The notes under the pieces: generated by a model
Database searches by the model: none
What the model saw: only the letters and a program-made list of their open reading frames with translations
Told to the model about the DNA's origin: nothing
Part shown: piece by piece, positions 33,831-44,393 of the stretch
Numbering within the stretch: position 1 is the first letter of the stretch
Layout: each line of letters opens with the position of its first letter
Assembly (NCBI RefSeq): GCF_001534665.1
Contig: NZ_CP013920.1
Location: forward strand, 310,001-374,000
Direction: 5' to 3'
DNA from: Candidatus Arsenophonus lipoptenae
GTDB lineage: Bacteria; Pseudomonadota; Gammaproteobacteria; Enterobacterales; Enterobacteriaceae
Length of the DNA stretch: 64,000 bases
Translations under genes and position numbers: made by a program

Positions 33831-34214
33831 TCAAAACCTCAAGCTTGTAATAAATGAAATTAAACGTACTAATACTCCATCTAATCCCCAAAGAATGAGA
33901 GCCATTACAATAGTAACTATCGTAATAATTAATGTTGTCTGTAATGTTTCCTGACGTGTAGGCCAAATAACTTTACGTATTTCAACAAGAGCTTCACGAG
34001 AAAATTCTAACGTTGCCTTTCCTTTTGATGTATATAAAGCAATACCACCTGCAAGAAAAAGAATAAAAACAACTGATATAAAACGTAATGTAGAATTGTA
34101 TTGCCTGAAATAATAGTTACCAACAATAGCAATAACTATAAGAACAGTTATTAATATCCATTTTGCTATATCAAAATTACGTCCTTTTTCTTTAGTATTA
34201 CTATTAGCGTTCAT
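33831..34214 (-). CDS. secE: Preprotein translocase subunit SecE
   Basis: SecE clamps SecY in the inner-membrane translocon. The 127-aa protein has three membrane segments (about 17-36, 43-62 and 95-115) and the conserved amphipathic stretch EIRKVIWPTRQET, as in the E. coli form rather than the one-segment form of most bacteria. It follows tuf and a large hairpin. The tuf-secE junction is the normal E. coli tufB-secE neighbourhood. Confidence 0.97.
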   Translation of the reverse strand: MNANSNTKEKGRNFDIAKWILITVLIVIAIVGNYYFRQYNSTLRFISVVFILFLAGGIALYTSKGKATLEFSREALVEIRKVIWPTRQETLQTTLIITIVTIVMALILWGLDGVLVRLISFITSLRF

Positions 34215-34423
34215 AAATTAAACCTTTAAAATATTTTTATAAAATCTTTACAAGATTTTTAAGTTTTATATACTTTATATTATTATAATATACATATAAT
34301 ATATTATGAATCATAATCATTAATAATGATATAAAAATTAATATGTATAATATATTAAAAAATTATATAATAAAAAAACAACAAAACAATAGTATTGTTT
34401 TTAGTTTTTGGATTAAACCTATT

Positions 34424-34494
34424 TAATCTTTAGGTAAAGAACTAAAAGGGCATCATTTTTTAGGATGCCCTTTTAGTTCTTTACCTAAAGATTA
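34424..34494 (-). terminator. 31-bp perfect hairpin overlapping the tuf stop
   Basis: Two perfect 31-base arms (34424-34454 and 34464-34494) with a 9-base loop span the tuf stop codon. The core AAAAGGGCATC/GATGCCCTTTT is a classical terminator stem with a T-run, and it resembles the tuf terminator of E. coli as I recall it. Here the pairing is extended outward by some 20 bases to include the last tuf codon. It can act as a partial terminator between tuf and secE, or as a stable 3' end for abundant tuf mRNA. Confidence 0.8.
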
Positions 34495-35676
34495 AATAAT
34501 TATTTTTGAAATAACCCCAGCACCTACTGTATGACCTCCTTCTCTTATTGCAAAACGTAATCCTTCATCCATTGCAATTGGCGCTATTAACGTTACTTTC
34601 ATCTTAATATTATCACCTGGCATTACCATTTCTATACCTTCCGGTAATTCTATTGTACCAGTTACATCAGTAGTTCTAAAATAAAACTGAGGACGATAAC
34701 CCTTAAAAAACGGTGTATGACGCCCACCCTCATCTTTATTTAAAATATAAACTTCTGATTCAAATTGAGTATGTGGATTAATTGAACCTGGTTTTGCCAA
34801 AACTTGTCCTCGCTCTACATCTTCACGCTTAGTACCTCGTAATAATACACCTATATTTTCACCAGCTCGACCTTCATCCAAAAGTTTACGAAACATCTCT
34901 ACACCAGTACAAGTAGTCTTAGATGTTTCTTTAATTCCAACTATCTCAACTTCTTCACCAACTTTTATAATACCACGTTCAACTCTACCAGTTACAACAG
35001 TACCTCTACCTGATATAGAAAATACATCTTCAATTGGTAATAAAAAAGGTTTATCTATTGATCTTTTAGGTTCTGGAATATAATTATCTAATGCTTTAGC
35101 TAATTCAAAAATTTTTTCTTTCCATACTTTAGCACCTTCTAATGCTTTTAATGCTGAACCCTTAATTACTGGTGTATCATCTCCTGGAAAATCATACTGA
35201 GAAAGCAACTCGCGTACTTCCATTTCCACTAATTCTAATAATTCTTCATCATCAACCATATCGCATTTATTTAAAAAAACAATTATATAAGGAACTCCTA
35301 CCTGACGACCTAATAATATATGTTCACGAGTTTGTGGCATTGGACCATCTGTTGCTGCAACAACTAAAATAGCGCCATCCATTTGTGCCGCCCCTGTAAT
35401 CATATTTTTTACATAATCAGCATGACCTGGACAATCCACATGTGCATAATGACGAGTAGATGTATCATATTCTACATGAGAAGTAGAAATGGTAATACCA
35501 CGAGCTTTTTCTTCAGGTGCATTATCAATTTGATCAAATGCACGAGCATTGCCACCATAGGCTTCCGCTAATACAGTAGTAATTGCTGCAGTTAAAGTTG
35601 TTTTACCATGATCAACATGACCAATTGTACCAACATTAATATGTGGTTTTTTACGTTCAAATTTTTCTTTAGACAC
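34492..35676 (-). CDS. tuf: Elongation factor Tu, single hybrid-context copy
   Basis: EF-Tu delivers aminoacyl-tRNA to the ribosome. The GTPase motifs are GHVDHGKT (about 19-26), DCPGHADY (near 81) and NKCDMVDD (near 136), and domains 2 and 3 are complete. I start at the GTG at 35676, giving 394 aa beginning with SKEKFER, identical to the E. coli length and start codon; an upstream ATG at 35706 would add ten non-family residues. An AAGGA lies eight bases upstream, in the loop of a hairpin. The 5' neighbour is fusA (as for E. coli tufA) and the 3' neighbour is secE (as for tufB), so this gene probably arose by tufA/tufB recombination. It is the only tuf in the window. Confidence 0.96.
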   Translation of the reverse strand: MSKEKFERKKPHINVGTIGHVDHGKTTLTAAITTVLAEAYGGNARAFDQIDNAPEEKARGITISTSHVEYDTSTRHYAHVDCPGHADYVKNMITGAAQMDGAILVVAATDGPMPQTREHILLGRQVGVPYIIVFLNKCDMVDDEELLELVEMEVRELLSQYDFPGDDTPVIKGSALKALEGAKVWKEKIFELAKALDNYIPEPKRSIDKPFLLPIEDVFSISGRGTVVTGRVERGIIKVGEEVEIVGIKETSKTTCTGVEMFRKLLDEGRAGENIGVLLRGTKREDVERGQVLAKPGSINPHTQFESEVYILNKDEGGRHTPFFKGYRPQFYFRTTDVTGTIELPEGIEMVMPGDNIKMKVTLIAPIAMDEGLRFAIREGGHTVGAGVISKIII

Positions 35677-35699
35677 AATTCTATTCCTTAAATAGAATT
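35677..35699 (-). promoter_or_regulatory. Hairpin presenting the tuf ribosome site
   Basis: An 8-bp stem (AATTCTAT 35677-35684 with ATAGAATT 35692-35699) directly abuts the tuf GTG. Its 7-base loop contains the AAGGA ribosome site. The start codon falls just outside the stem. A loop-presented site could keep initiation efficient or temperature-sensitive; the effect is inferred. Confidence 0.5.
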
Positions 35700-35755
35700 C
35701 TCTCAAATTAAAACTAAAAGAGAGAACTAGTTAAAATAGTTACACCTAAATCTCA

Positions 35756-37867
35756 TTACTTAGATTTATGAGATTCAATAATTGCTTGAGCAACATTAAT
35801 TGGAGCTTCATTATACTTAAAAAATTCCATGGAATAAGAAGCCCGACCTTGAGTTTGCGAACGCAAATTTGTAGCATAACCAAACATTTCCGATAATGGT
35901 AACTGTGCACGCACTATCTTACCAGTAGTTATATCTTCCATGCCTTCAATTATACCACGACGACGATTCAAATCACCAATAACATCACCCATATAATCTT
36001 CAGGAGTTTCAACCTCAACTTTCATAATTGGCTCTAATAAAATTGGATTTGCTTTCATAAAAGCTTCTTTGAAAGCTATAGAACCAGCAATTTTAAATGC
36101 TAGTTCAGAAGAATCAACATCATGATACGAACCATCATACAATACGACTTTAACATCAACAATAGGATAACCAGCTAAAACACCATTTTTAATTTGTTCT
36201 TGAATTCCTTTATCTACTGCAGGTATATATTCTTTAGGTATAGAACCACCAACTATTTTATTATGAAACTCATAACCAATTTCATGACCAATTTCTAAAG
36301 GTTCAATACGTATCCATACATGACCAAATTGCCCACGCCCACCAGATTGACGAATAAATTTACCTTCTTGTTCAACAATTTTACGAATGGTTTCACGATA
36401 TGCTACTTGTGGTTTACCAATATTTGCTTCAACTTTAAATTCACGCCTCATACGATCAACTAAAATTTCTAAATGTAACTCACCCATACCAGAAACAATT
36501 GTCTGACCAGATTCCTCATCATTTGATACATGAAAAGATGGATCTTCTTGAGCTAATCTAGCTAATGCTATTCCCATTTTTTCTTGATCAACTTTAGTTT
36601 TAGGTTCAATAGCAATTGAAATTACCGGTTGAGGAAATTCCATACGCTCTAATATAATTGGAAAATTTATAGCACATAAAGTATCACCGGTAGTAACTTC
36701 TTTCAAACCAATAGCAGCAGCTATATCACCAGCTCTAACTTCCTTAATTTCTTCACGTTTATTTGCATGCATTTGAACAATACGACCAAATCTCTCTTTT
36801 CTATTTTTGGTTGAATTAAGAATAACATCTCCTGAATTAACTAAACCAGAATAAACTCTAAAAAAAGTTAAATTACCAACAAACGGATCTGTTGCAATTT
36901 TAAATGCTAAAGCTGAAAAAGGCTGATCATCACTTGCATTGCGTTCTAATAGCTTATTTTTATCATTAATTAACATTCCTTTAATTGCCGGAATATCATT
37001 AGGTGCAGGTAAATATTCAATAACAGCATCTAACATTGCTTGAACACCTTTATTTTTAAAAGCTGAACCACATGTAACTAAAATAATTTCATTGTTTATT
37101 ACACGCTTACGCAATGCTTTTTTAAGTTCATATTCAAGTAATTTTTCTCCAGAAAAATACTTCTCTAATAACTCATCTGATGCCTCTGCTGCAGCTTCGA
37201 TTAATTTAGTTCTTGATTGTTCAGCTTCACTTTTCATATGTTTAGGAATATCACTATAAACAAAAGTGACTCCTTGATCACTATCATCCCATTGAATTGC
37301 TTTCATTTTAATTAAATCAATAACACCAGTAAATGAATCTTCACTACCGATAGGTAATTGGAGTAAAACAGGTATTGTTACTAAGCGTGTTTTGATTTGT
37401 TTAACAACATTTAAGAAATTTGCACCCATACGATCCATTTTATTAATGAATGCAATACATGGTACTTGATACTTTTTTGCCTGACGCCATACTGTTTCGG
37501 ATTGAGGTTGAACACCACCAACTGCACAATAAATCATTACTGCACCATCAAGAATACGCATAGAACGTTCTACTTCAATAGTAAAATCAACATGTCCTGG
37601 TGTATCGATAATATTAATACGGTGTTCATCAAACTGGTTACCCATACCAGACCAAAAAGCGGTAGTAGCTGCTGAAGTTATTGTAATACCTCGTTCCTGC
37701 TCTTGTTCCATCCAATCCATAGTTGCTGCACCATCATGAACTTCACCAATTTTATGACTGACACCAGTATAAAATAAAATACGTTCTGTTGTAGTGGTCT
37801 TACCAGCATCAATATGGGCACTAATACCAATATTGCGATAATGTGTAATAGGAGTTTTACGAGCCAT
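35756..37867 (-). CDS. fusA: Elongation factor G
   Basis: EF-G drives translocation and ribosome recycling. The GTPase motifs [13 protein letters not shown] (about 17-29), DTPGHVDF (near 88) and NKMDRMGA (near 142) are intact, and domains II-V follow in full. I start at the ATG at 37867 ([14 protein letters not shown]), matching E. coli and preceded by GAGGG. A start at 37918 would add 17 residues foreign to the family. Length 703 aa, against 704. It sits between rpsG and tuf in standard str-operon order. Confidence 0.98.
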   Translation of the reverse strand: MARKTPITHYRNIGISAHIDAGKTTTTERILFYTGVSHKIGEVHDGAATMDWMEQEQERGITITSAATTAFWSGMGNQFDEHRINIIDTPGHVDFTIEVERSMRILDGAVMIYCAVGGVQPQSETVWRQAKKYQVPCIAFINKMDRMGANFLNVVKQIKTRLVTIPVLLQLPIGSEDSFTGVIDLIKMKAIQWDDSDQGVTFVYSDIPKHMKSEAEQSRTKLIEAAAEASDELLEKYFSGEKLLEYELKKALRKRVINNEIILVTCGSAFKNKGVQAMLDAVIEYLPAPNDIPAIKGMLINDKNKLLERNASDDQPFSALAFKIATDPFVGNLTFFRVYSGLVNSGDVILNSTKNRKERFGRIVQMHANKREEIKEVRAGDIAAAIGLKEVTTGDTLCAINFPIILERMEFPQPVISIAIEPKTKVDQEKMGIALARLAQEDPSFHVSNDEESGQTIVSGMGELHLEILVDRMRREFKVEANIGKPQVAYRETIRKIVEQEGKFIRQSGGRGQFGHVWIRIEPLEIGHEIGYEFHNKIVGGSIPKEYIPAVDKGIQEQIKNGVLAGYPIVDVKVVLYDGSYHDVDSSELAFKIAGSIAFKEAFMKANPILLEPIMKVEVETPEDYMGDVIGDLNRRRGIIEGMEDITTGKIVRAQLPLSEMFGYATNLRSQTQGRASYSMEFFKYNEAPINVAQAIIESHKSK

Positions 37868-37963
37868 CTTGCCCTCTCTCATAATTCTTATTATACCTAA
37901 TGTAAGAGAAAAAAACACACTATATTATTTTACTAATATATATTAATATAACTAATGCCAAAT

Positions 37964-38434
37964 TTACCAACGATAATGTGCAAATGCTTTATTAGCTTCT
38001 GCAATACGATGTATATCCTCACGTTTTTTCACAGCAGTACCTTTGTTTTCAAATGCTTCATATAACTCAATAGCTAAACGCAAAGACATTGATTTATCAC
38101 TACGCTTACGCGCAGATTCAACAATCCATCTCATTGCTAATGTATTACGACGAATAGATCTTACTTCAATAGGGACTTGATAAGTTGAACCACCAACACG
38201 ACGTGATTTCACTTCAACTGCTGGACGAACATTATCTAGAGCTATTTCAAAAGCTTCTAAATGATCTTTACCAACCCGTTTAGCCAAAAATTCAAGTGCA
38301 TTATATGCAATTTTTTCTGCAATAGATTTTTTACCATCTACCATTAAAATATTAATAAATTTGGCTAACAACTCTGATCCAAATTTAGGATCCGAGAGAA
38401 TCTTACGTTGGCCAATTACGCGACGACGTGCCAT
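37964..38434 (-). CDS. rpsG: 30S ribosomal protein S7
   Basis: S7 organises the head of the small subunit and, in E. coli, represses the str operon. The 156-aa protein has the conserved [12 protein letters not shown] start, the [13 protein letters not shown] hairpin near residue 80, and ends in AHYRW. This is the length found in most bacteria and in E. coli B; K-12 has a C-terminal extension. The rpsL-rpsG gap (132 bp) is longer than average for this block and is where the E. coli S7 target lies. Confidence 0.98.
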   Translation of the reverse strand: MARRRVIGQRKILSDPKFGSELLAKFINILMVDGKKSIAEKIAYNALEFLAKRVGKDHLEAFEIALDNVRPAVEVKSRRVGGSTYQVPIEVRSIRRNTLAMRWIVESARKRSDKSMSLRLAIELYEAFENKGTAVKKREDIHRIAEANKAFAHYRW

Positions 38435-38566
38435 GGATATACTCCATTTTTAATTTTATGAAATGAAACCAATATAACAATATAACAATATAATAAAAGT
38501 ATTTAATACAATTATAAATTGTAACTATTATTTTTTGCTTGATAAAACCATAACAAATAAATACTT

Positions 38567-38941
38567 TTAAGACTTAGACATCTTTGTACCATATTTAGAT
38601 CGACCTTGTTTTCGATCTTGTACACCAGAACAGTCTAATGCACCTCTAATTGTATGATATCTAACTCCAGGTAAATCTTTAACACGACCACCACGAATTA
38701 GAACTACTGAGTGCTCCTGTAAATTATGTCCCTCACCACCAATATAAGCAGATACTTCATAACCATTAGTTAAACGAACGCGGCATACTTTACGTAGTGC
38801 TGAATTAGGTTTTTTAGGGGTAGTAGTATATACACGAGTACATACCCCACGTTTTTGAGGACAAGATTCCAGTGCTGGGACCTTGCTTTTTATAATCTTT
38901 GAAATACGTGGTTTACGAACTAGTTGATTAATAGTGCCCAT
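38567..38941 (-). CDS. rpsL: 30S ribosomal protein S12
   Basis: S12 controls decoding accuracy at the A site. The 124-aa protein has [13 protein letters not shown] near residue 40, with the lysine whose mutation gives streptomycin resistance still wild type, and [13 protein letters not shown] near residue 85-95. It begins the ribosomal part of the str cluster, downstream of tusB as in E. coli. A 181-bp gap before it may carry the main str promoter. Confidence 0.98.
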   Translation of the reverse strand: MGTINQLVRKPRISKIIKSKVPALESCPQKRGVCTRVYTTTPKKPNSALRKVCRVRLTNGYEVSAYIGGEGHNLQEHSVVLIRGGRVKDLPGVRYHTIRGALDCSGVQDRKQGRSKYGTKMSKS

Positions 38942-39122
38942 TTTTAATACACTCCTAGTTAGTTAACTAATAATATTTGTATATAAATACATAAATACAA
39001 ATATAATTCTAACATTAATAATTTTTATTATGAATTAATAAAACATAAAGTAGAGACATGAAAATAGAGAATATATTCTGAAAGAATAGGGATAATTTAT
39101 TATAAGAAAAAATAATATATTA

Positions 39123-39428
39123 TTACCAAGAAAAATATTGTTGATGTTTTACTGTTAATTGTACAAAATCAATATAAGATATCTGACGGATATAAGACGA
39201 CATGTATAACGTTAATCCTCTTGCATCTACATCATCTTCTAGAGCAAAAATATGAATTCCTTTATTTCTTAATTGTGTTACATACTTATTATCTTTATTT
39301 TTAGAATATATTTTATGTCCCATCAAAACACCATTTTGTAATAATAAAACCTCATCTTGTTTTGTTAATAAATTAATCAATGAACTAAAATCATTGTAAT
39401 AAGGAGAAGCAGAAATAGCGCATAGCAT
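39123..39428 (-). CDS. tusB: tRNA 2-thiouridine synthesis protein TusB
   Basis: TusB is part of the TusBCD heterohexamer that relays sulfur from TusA to TusE for 2-thiouridine at the wobble base of Lys, Glu and Gln tRNAs. The 101-aa protein aligns with E. coli TusB (95 aa) through DEVLLLQNGV, IFALEDDVDARGL, and the C-terminal DFVQLTVKHQQ. A few residues are inserted near the middle. It is the last tus gene, directly before rpsL, as in E. coli. Confidence 0.9.
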   Translation of the reverse strand: MLCAISASPYYNDFSSLINLLTKQDEVLLLQNGVLMGHKIYSKNKDNKYVTQLRNKGIHIFALEDDVDARGLTLYMSSYIRQISYIDFVQLTVKHQQYFSW

Positions 39429-39444
39429 ATCATTTTCTATTTTT

Positions 39445-39804
39445 TTAGAAAGTTAAAATCACATCATATTCTGCTAAACTACGTCTAAGAACATTAGCAG
39501 AAATAACCGTTACTGGTAGGATAAAACAGCTATCAATAGAAAACCCTCTTATTTCTAAATCTTCCTGGCAAATATAACAAGTATTAATATCATATAATTC
39601 CAATAATTTATAAGTTACTATATAATCACGTGTCAATATTTTATTAGGATTTTGTTTTGTCAACAATTGACATACACCATCAGAAATAAAAAAAACACCA
39701 ATATCTTTAGTTAAAGCAAAACTAGCAAGTAGTGCTTCTAGTCCTTCTTGGCTACTAGAAGTACCATGGGGTATTTTCATAAACACAAAAGCTATTTTTT
39801 TCAT
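39445..39804 (-). CDS. tusC: tRNA 2-thiouridine synthesis protein TusC
   Basis: TusC is a DsrF-like structural subunit of the TusBCD sulfur relay. I start at the ATG at 39804 (MKKIAFVFMKIPHGT), which gives 119 aa, the E. coli length; an ATG at 39816 would add four residues and overlap tusD. The landmarks EGLEALLASFALT, VFFISDGVCQLL, KLLELYDI and the C-terminal YDVILTF all match the family. It lies between tusD and tusB with small gaps. Confidence 0.92.
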   Translation of the reverse strand: MKKIAFVFMKIPHGTSSSQEGLEALLASFALTKDIGVFFISDGVCQLLTKQNPNKILTRDYIVTYKLLELYDINTCYICQEDLEIRGFSIDSCFILPVTVISANVLRRSLAEYDVILTF

Positions 39805-39812
39805 ATATGATC

Positions 39813-40259
39813 TCAAAATTGGATAGTGCGATCACAAATAAGCATTTCATTAGTTAAACTAACTAAACCACTCAATACAAAATCTTTATCTAAATTAGCA
39901 AAAGTAAGGTTTTTATTTTTTACTTCTATGTCGTTAATAATACCTCGTCGAAGGGCACCAGTAACACAAATATTTAATTTGCATCCTATTTTTTGTGCTA
40001 ATGTTTTCCATCCAATAAGTAAATTAAATTCATCACTAGCAGGTGAAATAAATTTATTACCATTGTATACACCCTCTTGATAAAAAAAAATAGTTTTTAA
40101 TATATGTCCTTCCATAACTAAAGTATTAGCAAATTTCCATGCATTTATAGCTTGTTGGGTCCCATAAGCTGGTCCTGTTACTAAAAGACAGTAAGTTAAT
40201 GATTTTTTAGAATCATTATAAGTATTTTTACTTTTATGTAAATTACTTAATTTATTCAT
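39813..40259 (-). CDS. tusD: tRNA 2-thiouridine synthesis protein TusD
   Basis: TusD carries the active cysteine of the TusBCD complex. The core aligns with E. coli TusD from LVTGPAYGTQQA to LICDRTIQF, and the catalytic cysteine is present in LNICVTGALRRG. The protein is 148 aa, against 128 in E. coli, because about 20 polar residues precede the core. No good ribosome site precedes the ATG and no internal start codon gives the shorter form, so the extension may be real or initiation may be unusual. An A9 run lies within the frame at 40082-40090. TusA, TusE and MnmA must be encoded elsewhere for the pathway to work. Confidence 0.88.
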   Translation of the reverse strand: MNKLSNLHKSKNTYNDSKKSLTYCLLVTGPAYGTQQAINAWKFANTLVMEGHILKTIFFYQEGVYNGNKFISPASDEFNLLIGWKTLAQKIGCKLNICVTGALRRGIINDIEVKNKNLTFANLDKDFVLSGLVSLTNEMLICDRTIQF

Positions 40260-42186
40260 AATATTAATTATTGTATTAAATTATAATGTTTTAGGATATT
40301 TATCCTGTTCATTATAAAAAACTTTATGAAAACCTTTTGCAATTTTAATCTAATTATAAATAAAAATAATTTTTATTATATACTCTATACTTTATATTTA
40401 TTTTAATAAATTTTATTTAATTTAAAGTGTCCCTATAAAATTATACATTATTTAAAATAAATATTATGTTATTAATCATTTTTAATTATCTAAAAAAATA
40501 TTTAAATTTATACTATAAATACCGGTTATACTATAAATAATCATACACAGTACATGTACTGATAGTACAAATGTATATATTACATATCTATTAAATTAGA
40601 ATTTTATATTTATTAATAATGTAAAATAATGAACTTATTTAGTTAATATAAACAAAAATAATAAAATTAATAATTAAAAATAATAATACTAAAGTTTATA
40701 AAAAACTATTATTTAAATAATTACAATGTACTTTACATACTGTAACTATAAATTATATAACTTATCATAAAAATTATAAATAAACTTTTATAATATTTTT
40801 AACTATTTAAAATATATTACTCATTTTATCTGTTTTAAAAATTAATCCACTTTATTTTTTGTGTTTTTACATTTTTTACTACTAAAAAAAATTACTTACT
40901 ACAGACAATTAACTATGAATCTATGTTTATTTTTAAAATATTTAATTATATTGAATTTTTAATTCACTGCAGATATATTATTCATCATTAACAAGATTTT
41001 TACATTTTATATCAATTAATAGTGTGTGTGCTATCTTTAAAATATATCATTAACTAACAATTATAATTTATATATACCGTTCAATTGTTATAGTATTACA
41101 ATAAAAAAATTAATAATAATTTAAATATCAATATAATAATTGTACTTATTGATATACTTTCATAAGTATAAAATTTTTTAATTAAAAATATAAAGATTAT
41201 CTATAAAATAGATAAAACAATAAAACAGATTATTTAATCTGAATATTTAATTAAAATAAGAGTCAATAAATCTTAATTTATTAAGTAATTTTAAAAAGAT
41301 TAACAAATAAATATTAATTTATATTTTAAATTAACTATTTTTTCAATCAAATAGATATATTTTTAACAAAATCAATTTCATATTTAGATTAATCATTAAA
41401 TTTTAAATATAAAATCAAATATATATTTATTCATTATTCATGTATAATGAATATTAAAATTTTTCTATAAAAATAGTATTTTTTATAAATATTTATATTT
41501 TTATATATAAATAAAAAAAATAATATTTAGTGTCTTAATGTTAAATTATTTTAATATATAAAATATATTAATAGTGTACTTATATTATACTTAAAATTTT
41601 AGTTATCTTTAAGATATAATTGATTATAATTATATTAACTACATAATACTATATAAAAAATAAACTTAATAAAAATTAATTAATGTTATAGATAGAAATA
41701 ATTTATCAAACACTAAAATAGTATGATTTAAATATTTGATTTTAATTTTATGATAAAATTAAATTGCAAATTAATATTTTTAAAATATTAATAAATCATG
41801 AATAATCACTAAATAAAAAATATTAATTTATACAAAATCATAATTATATTATAAGCTAATATGATTTTATTAATTTATTCCTCATATAATATCAATAATA
41901 GTTAATTTGATAATATCTTTTCTTTCTGTTGGATGTAAAAAGTTGTTTAAAAATTTATTAATGTTAAAATTAGTTCATAAAAATAAAATTAAAATATTTA
42001 TATTTTAATTTTATAAAAAATATCAAGTATAACAATACATTTTAAGTTTTAAAATTATCAAAATATTCTTAATATTATATTAAATTTTGTATAAAAAAAA
42101 GAAATGAATATTAAACTCACTAGTTTCCTATAGTTCCCATTTGCAATATGGGGTATTATTTAACAATTAATTTAAATTAGATAAAA
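40260..42186. other. 1.9-kb gene desert between tusD and aroK
   Basis: This is the longest stretch without a gene in the window, almost entirely A and T, between the divergent tusD and aroK. In E. coli fkpA, slyX and slyD lie beyond tusD and the hof genes lie before aroK. I recognise none of them, even as fragments, nor a tRNA or a known small RNA. It also marks a rearrangement junction relative to E. coli. Confidence 0.5.
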
Positions 42187-42717
42187 ATGGCAGCAAAATG
42201 TAATATCTTTCTAATTGGTCCTATGGGTGCTGGGAAAAGCACTATTGGGCGCCAACTAGCACAATTACTTAATATGGATTTTTTTGATTCTGATCAAGAA
42301 ATTGAACGACGTACTGGTGCTGATATAAGTTGGGTATTTGATTTAGAAGGAGAAAAAGGATTTCGAGAACGTGAAAAAAAAATAATTAACGAGCTTACAA
42401 AAAAACAAGGTATTGTCTTGGCGACAGGAGGAGGAACAATAAAATTAAAAGAAACACGCAATCGATTATCTGCACGTGGAGTAGTTGTTTATCTTAAAAC
42501 TACAATTAAAAAACAAATGATACGAACACAACATGATAAAAAAAGACCTTTATTACAAATAGAAAAATTTACTTTAAAAACTTTAGAAGATCTAGCTAAT
42601 GAACGTAATCCACTATACGAAGAAATTGCAGATATTACTATTCACAATGAAGATCAAACCGCTAAGATAATCGCTAATCAAATATTGATTTTATTAAAAA
42701 AAGTGAATTTCAACTGA
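42187..42717 (+). CDS. aroK: Shikimate kinase I
   Basis: AroK phosphorylates shikimate on the route to chorismate. The P-loop GPMGAGKST lies at residues 11-19, followed by [13 protein letters not shown] with the substrate aspartate. [17 protein letters not shown] near residue 80, and the lid [11 protein letters not shown] are all present. Length 176 aa, against 173 in E. coli. It opens the aroK-aroB-dam-rpe-trpS block, in E. coli gene order. Chorismate feeds PabA/PabB for folate as well as aromatic amino acids and quinones. Confidence 0.97.
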   Translation: MAAKCNIFLIGPMGAGKSTIGRQLAQLLNMDFFDSDQEIERRTGADISWVFDLEGEKGFREREKKIINELTKKQGIVLATGGGTIKLKETRNRLSARGVVVYLKTTIKKQMIRTQHDKKRPLLQIEKFTLKTLEDLANERNPLYEEIADITIHNEDQTAKIIANQILILLKKVNFN

Positions 42718-42754
42718 TTATTATTTTATATTGATATATAAAAAATAAATTAAT

Positions 42755-43843
42755 ATGGAAAAATTAATAGTTAAACTAGGTTCTAAAAGTTATCCAATAA
42801 GTATTGCTTCTGGTTTACTTAATTCTAAAAATATATATTCACCTCTTAAAAGTGGTGAATATACCATGATTGTGACAAATAAAGATATACATCATCTTTA
42901 TGCAAAAATTATAAAATCTACTCTTATTCAAATGGGTGTTAAAGTAGATGAAATTATTTTACCTAATGGAGAACAATATAAAACATTAGATGTTGTTAAC
43001 ATTATTTTTACTGCTTTATTAAGAAAAAATCATCCACGAAGCACCACTCTTATTGCCCTAGGTGGTGGTGTTATTGGTGATTTAACAGGATTTGCTGCCT
43101 CTTGTTATAAAAGAGGAGTTCGTTTTATCCAAATACCAACTTCTCTTTTATCACAAATAGATTCATCTATTGGTGGAAAAACAGCACTTAATCATCCATT
43201 AGGCAAAAATATGATAGGAACATTCTATCAACCAATATCAGTTATTATAGATTTAAATAGTTTAAAAACCTTACCAAGTCGTCAATTTTTTTCAGGTATA
43301 GCAGAAATCATTAAATATGGGATAATTTTAGATTATAATTTTTTTTGTTGGATAGAAAAAAATATTAATTATATTTTGCATTGTGATGAAAAAATAATTA
43401 CTTATTGTATTCGTCATTGTTGTGAACTAAAAGCAAAAATAATTGCAAAAGATGAAAAAGAAACTAATGGGGAACGTATATTATTAAATTTAGGACATAC
43501 CTTTGGTCATGCTATTGAAACTGAATTAGGATATGGTTTCTGGTTGCATGGTGAAGCAGTTTCAGCAGGTATAGTGATGGCCGCAAAAACTGCAGAATTA
43601 ATTGGACTACTAAATTTCAATGATACTGAAAGGATTGTAAATTTATTTAAAAAAGCACATCTACCTACTAAAGGGCCGGCAAAAATGCATGCTAAAGATT
43701 ATTTAGCTCATATGATAAGGGATAAAAAAACAGAAAAAAATAAATTTAATTTAGTATTACCAAGCTCTATTGGCAAAGCTGGTTTCTATACTGACATAAA
43801 TAAAAAAATTGTTTTACAAGCAATAAACCAATGCCTTTTATAA
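42755..43843 (+). CDS. aroB: 3-dehydroquinate synthase
   Basis: AroB closes the carbocycle of the shikimate pathway from DAHP, using NAD and a divalent metal. The NAD-binding [16 protein letters not shown] segment lies near residue 105, [19 protein letters not shown] near 130-150, and the metal-ligand region [13 protein letters not shown] near 245-260 (with [10 protein letters not shown]). Length 362 aa, as in E. coli. It follows aroK after 37 bases. No ribosome site is obvious before its ATG, so it may depend on readthrough from aroK. Confidence 0.97.
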   Translation: MEKLIVKLGSKSYPISIASGLLNSKNIYSPLKSGEYTMIVTNKDIHHLYAKIIKSTLIQMGVKVDEIILPNGEQYKTLDVVNIIFTALLRKNHPRSTTLIALGGGVIGDLTGFAASCYKRGVRFIQIPTSLLSQIDSSIGGKTALNHPLGKNMIGTFYQPISVIIDLNSLKTLPSRQFFSGIAEIIKYGIILDYNFFCWIEKNINYILHCDEKIITYCIRHCCELKAKIIAKDEKETNGERILLNLGHTFGHAIETELGYGFWLHGEAVSAGIVMAAKTAELIGLLNFNDTERIVNLFKKAHLPTKGPAKMHAKDYLAHMIRDKKTEKNKFNLVLPSSIGKAGFYTDINKKIVLQAINQCLL

Positions 43844-44393
43844 AAAAAATCACAATAAATATAAGTTAATAAAATAATCTATTATTAAATTTATGTTTTA
43901 ATATATCATAGATATAAAAACATATTTTTACTAATTAAAATATAATTACTCCTTAAAATTATAAGTTTAATATAACAATCAATTATATTACTAGTATTTA
44001 ATAAAACTTGGAAATATTTCAATGAAATAAAATAATCAGATAATAACAGTAAAATTTTTATTTTTTAATGTAAAAAATAAAAAAATAATATTAGATACAA
44101 ATCTATTATAATAGTGATAATTATATACTACAATGTATAATTAACTGAATGATAACTATTTAATATTATATAACCTTTTATATGAATATTGATTTTGAAT
44201 ATTTTTAAACTTTATAAAAAGTAAGACACATTAATTTAAATACAAATACAATAAACCATAATAATATACCATTATTTACTAAGTAATATATATTCTTATC
44301 TATCAAAAAATAAAATTATTATTTAATAATATAACATCCATAAATAAAAATATTTATAAAAATTTTCTAAAATATTTAAGTAAAATATGAAAC
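43844..44393. other. Spacer at the former damX site
   Basis: In E. coli damX lies between aroB and dam. Here 550 bases of A/T-rich sequence occupy the position, and I see no SPOR-domain remnant or other frame. No strong ribosome site precedes dam. Confidence 0.5.
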
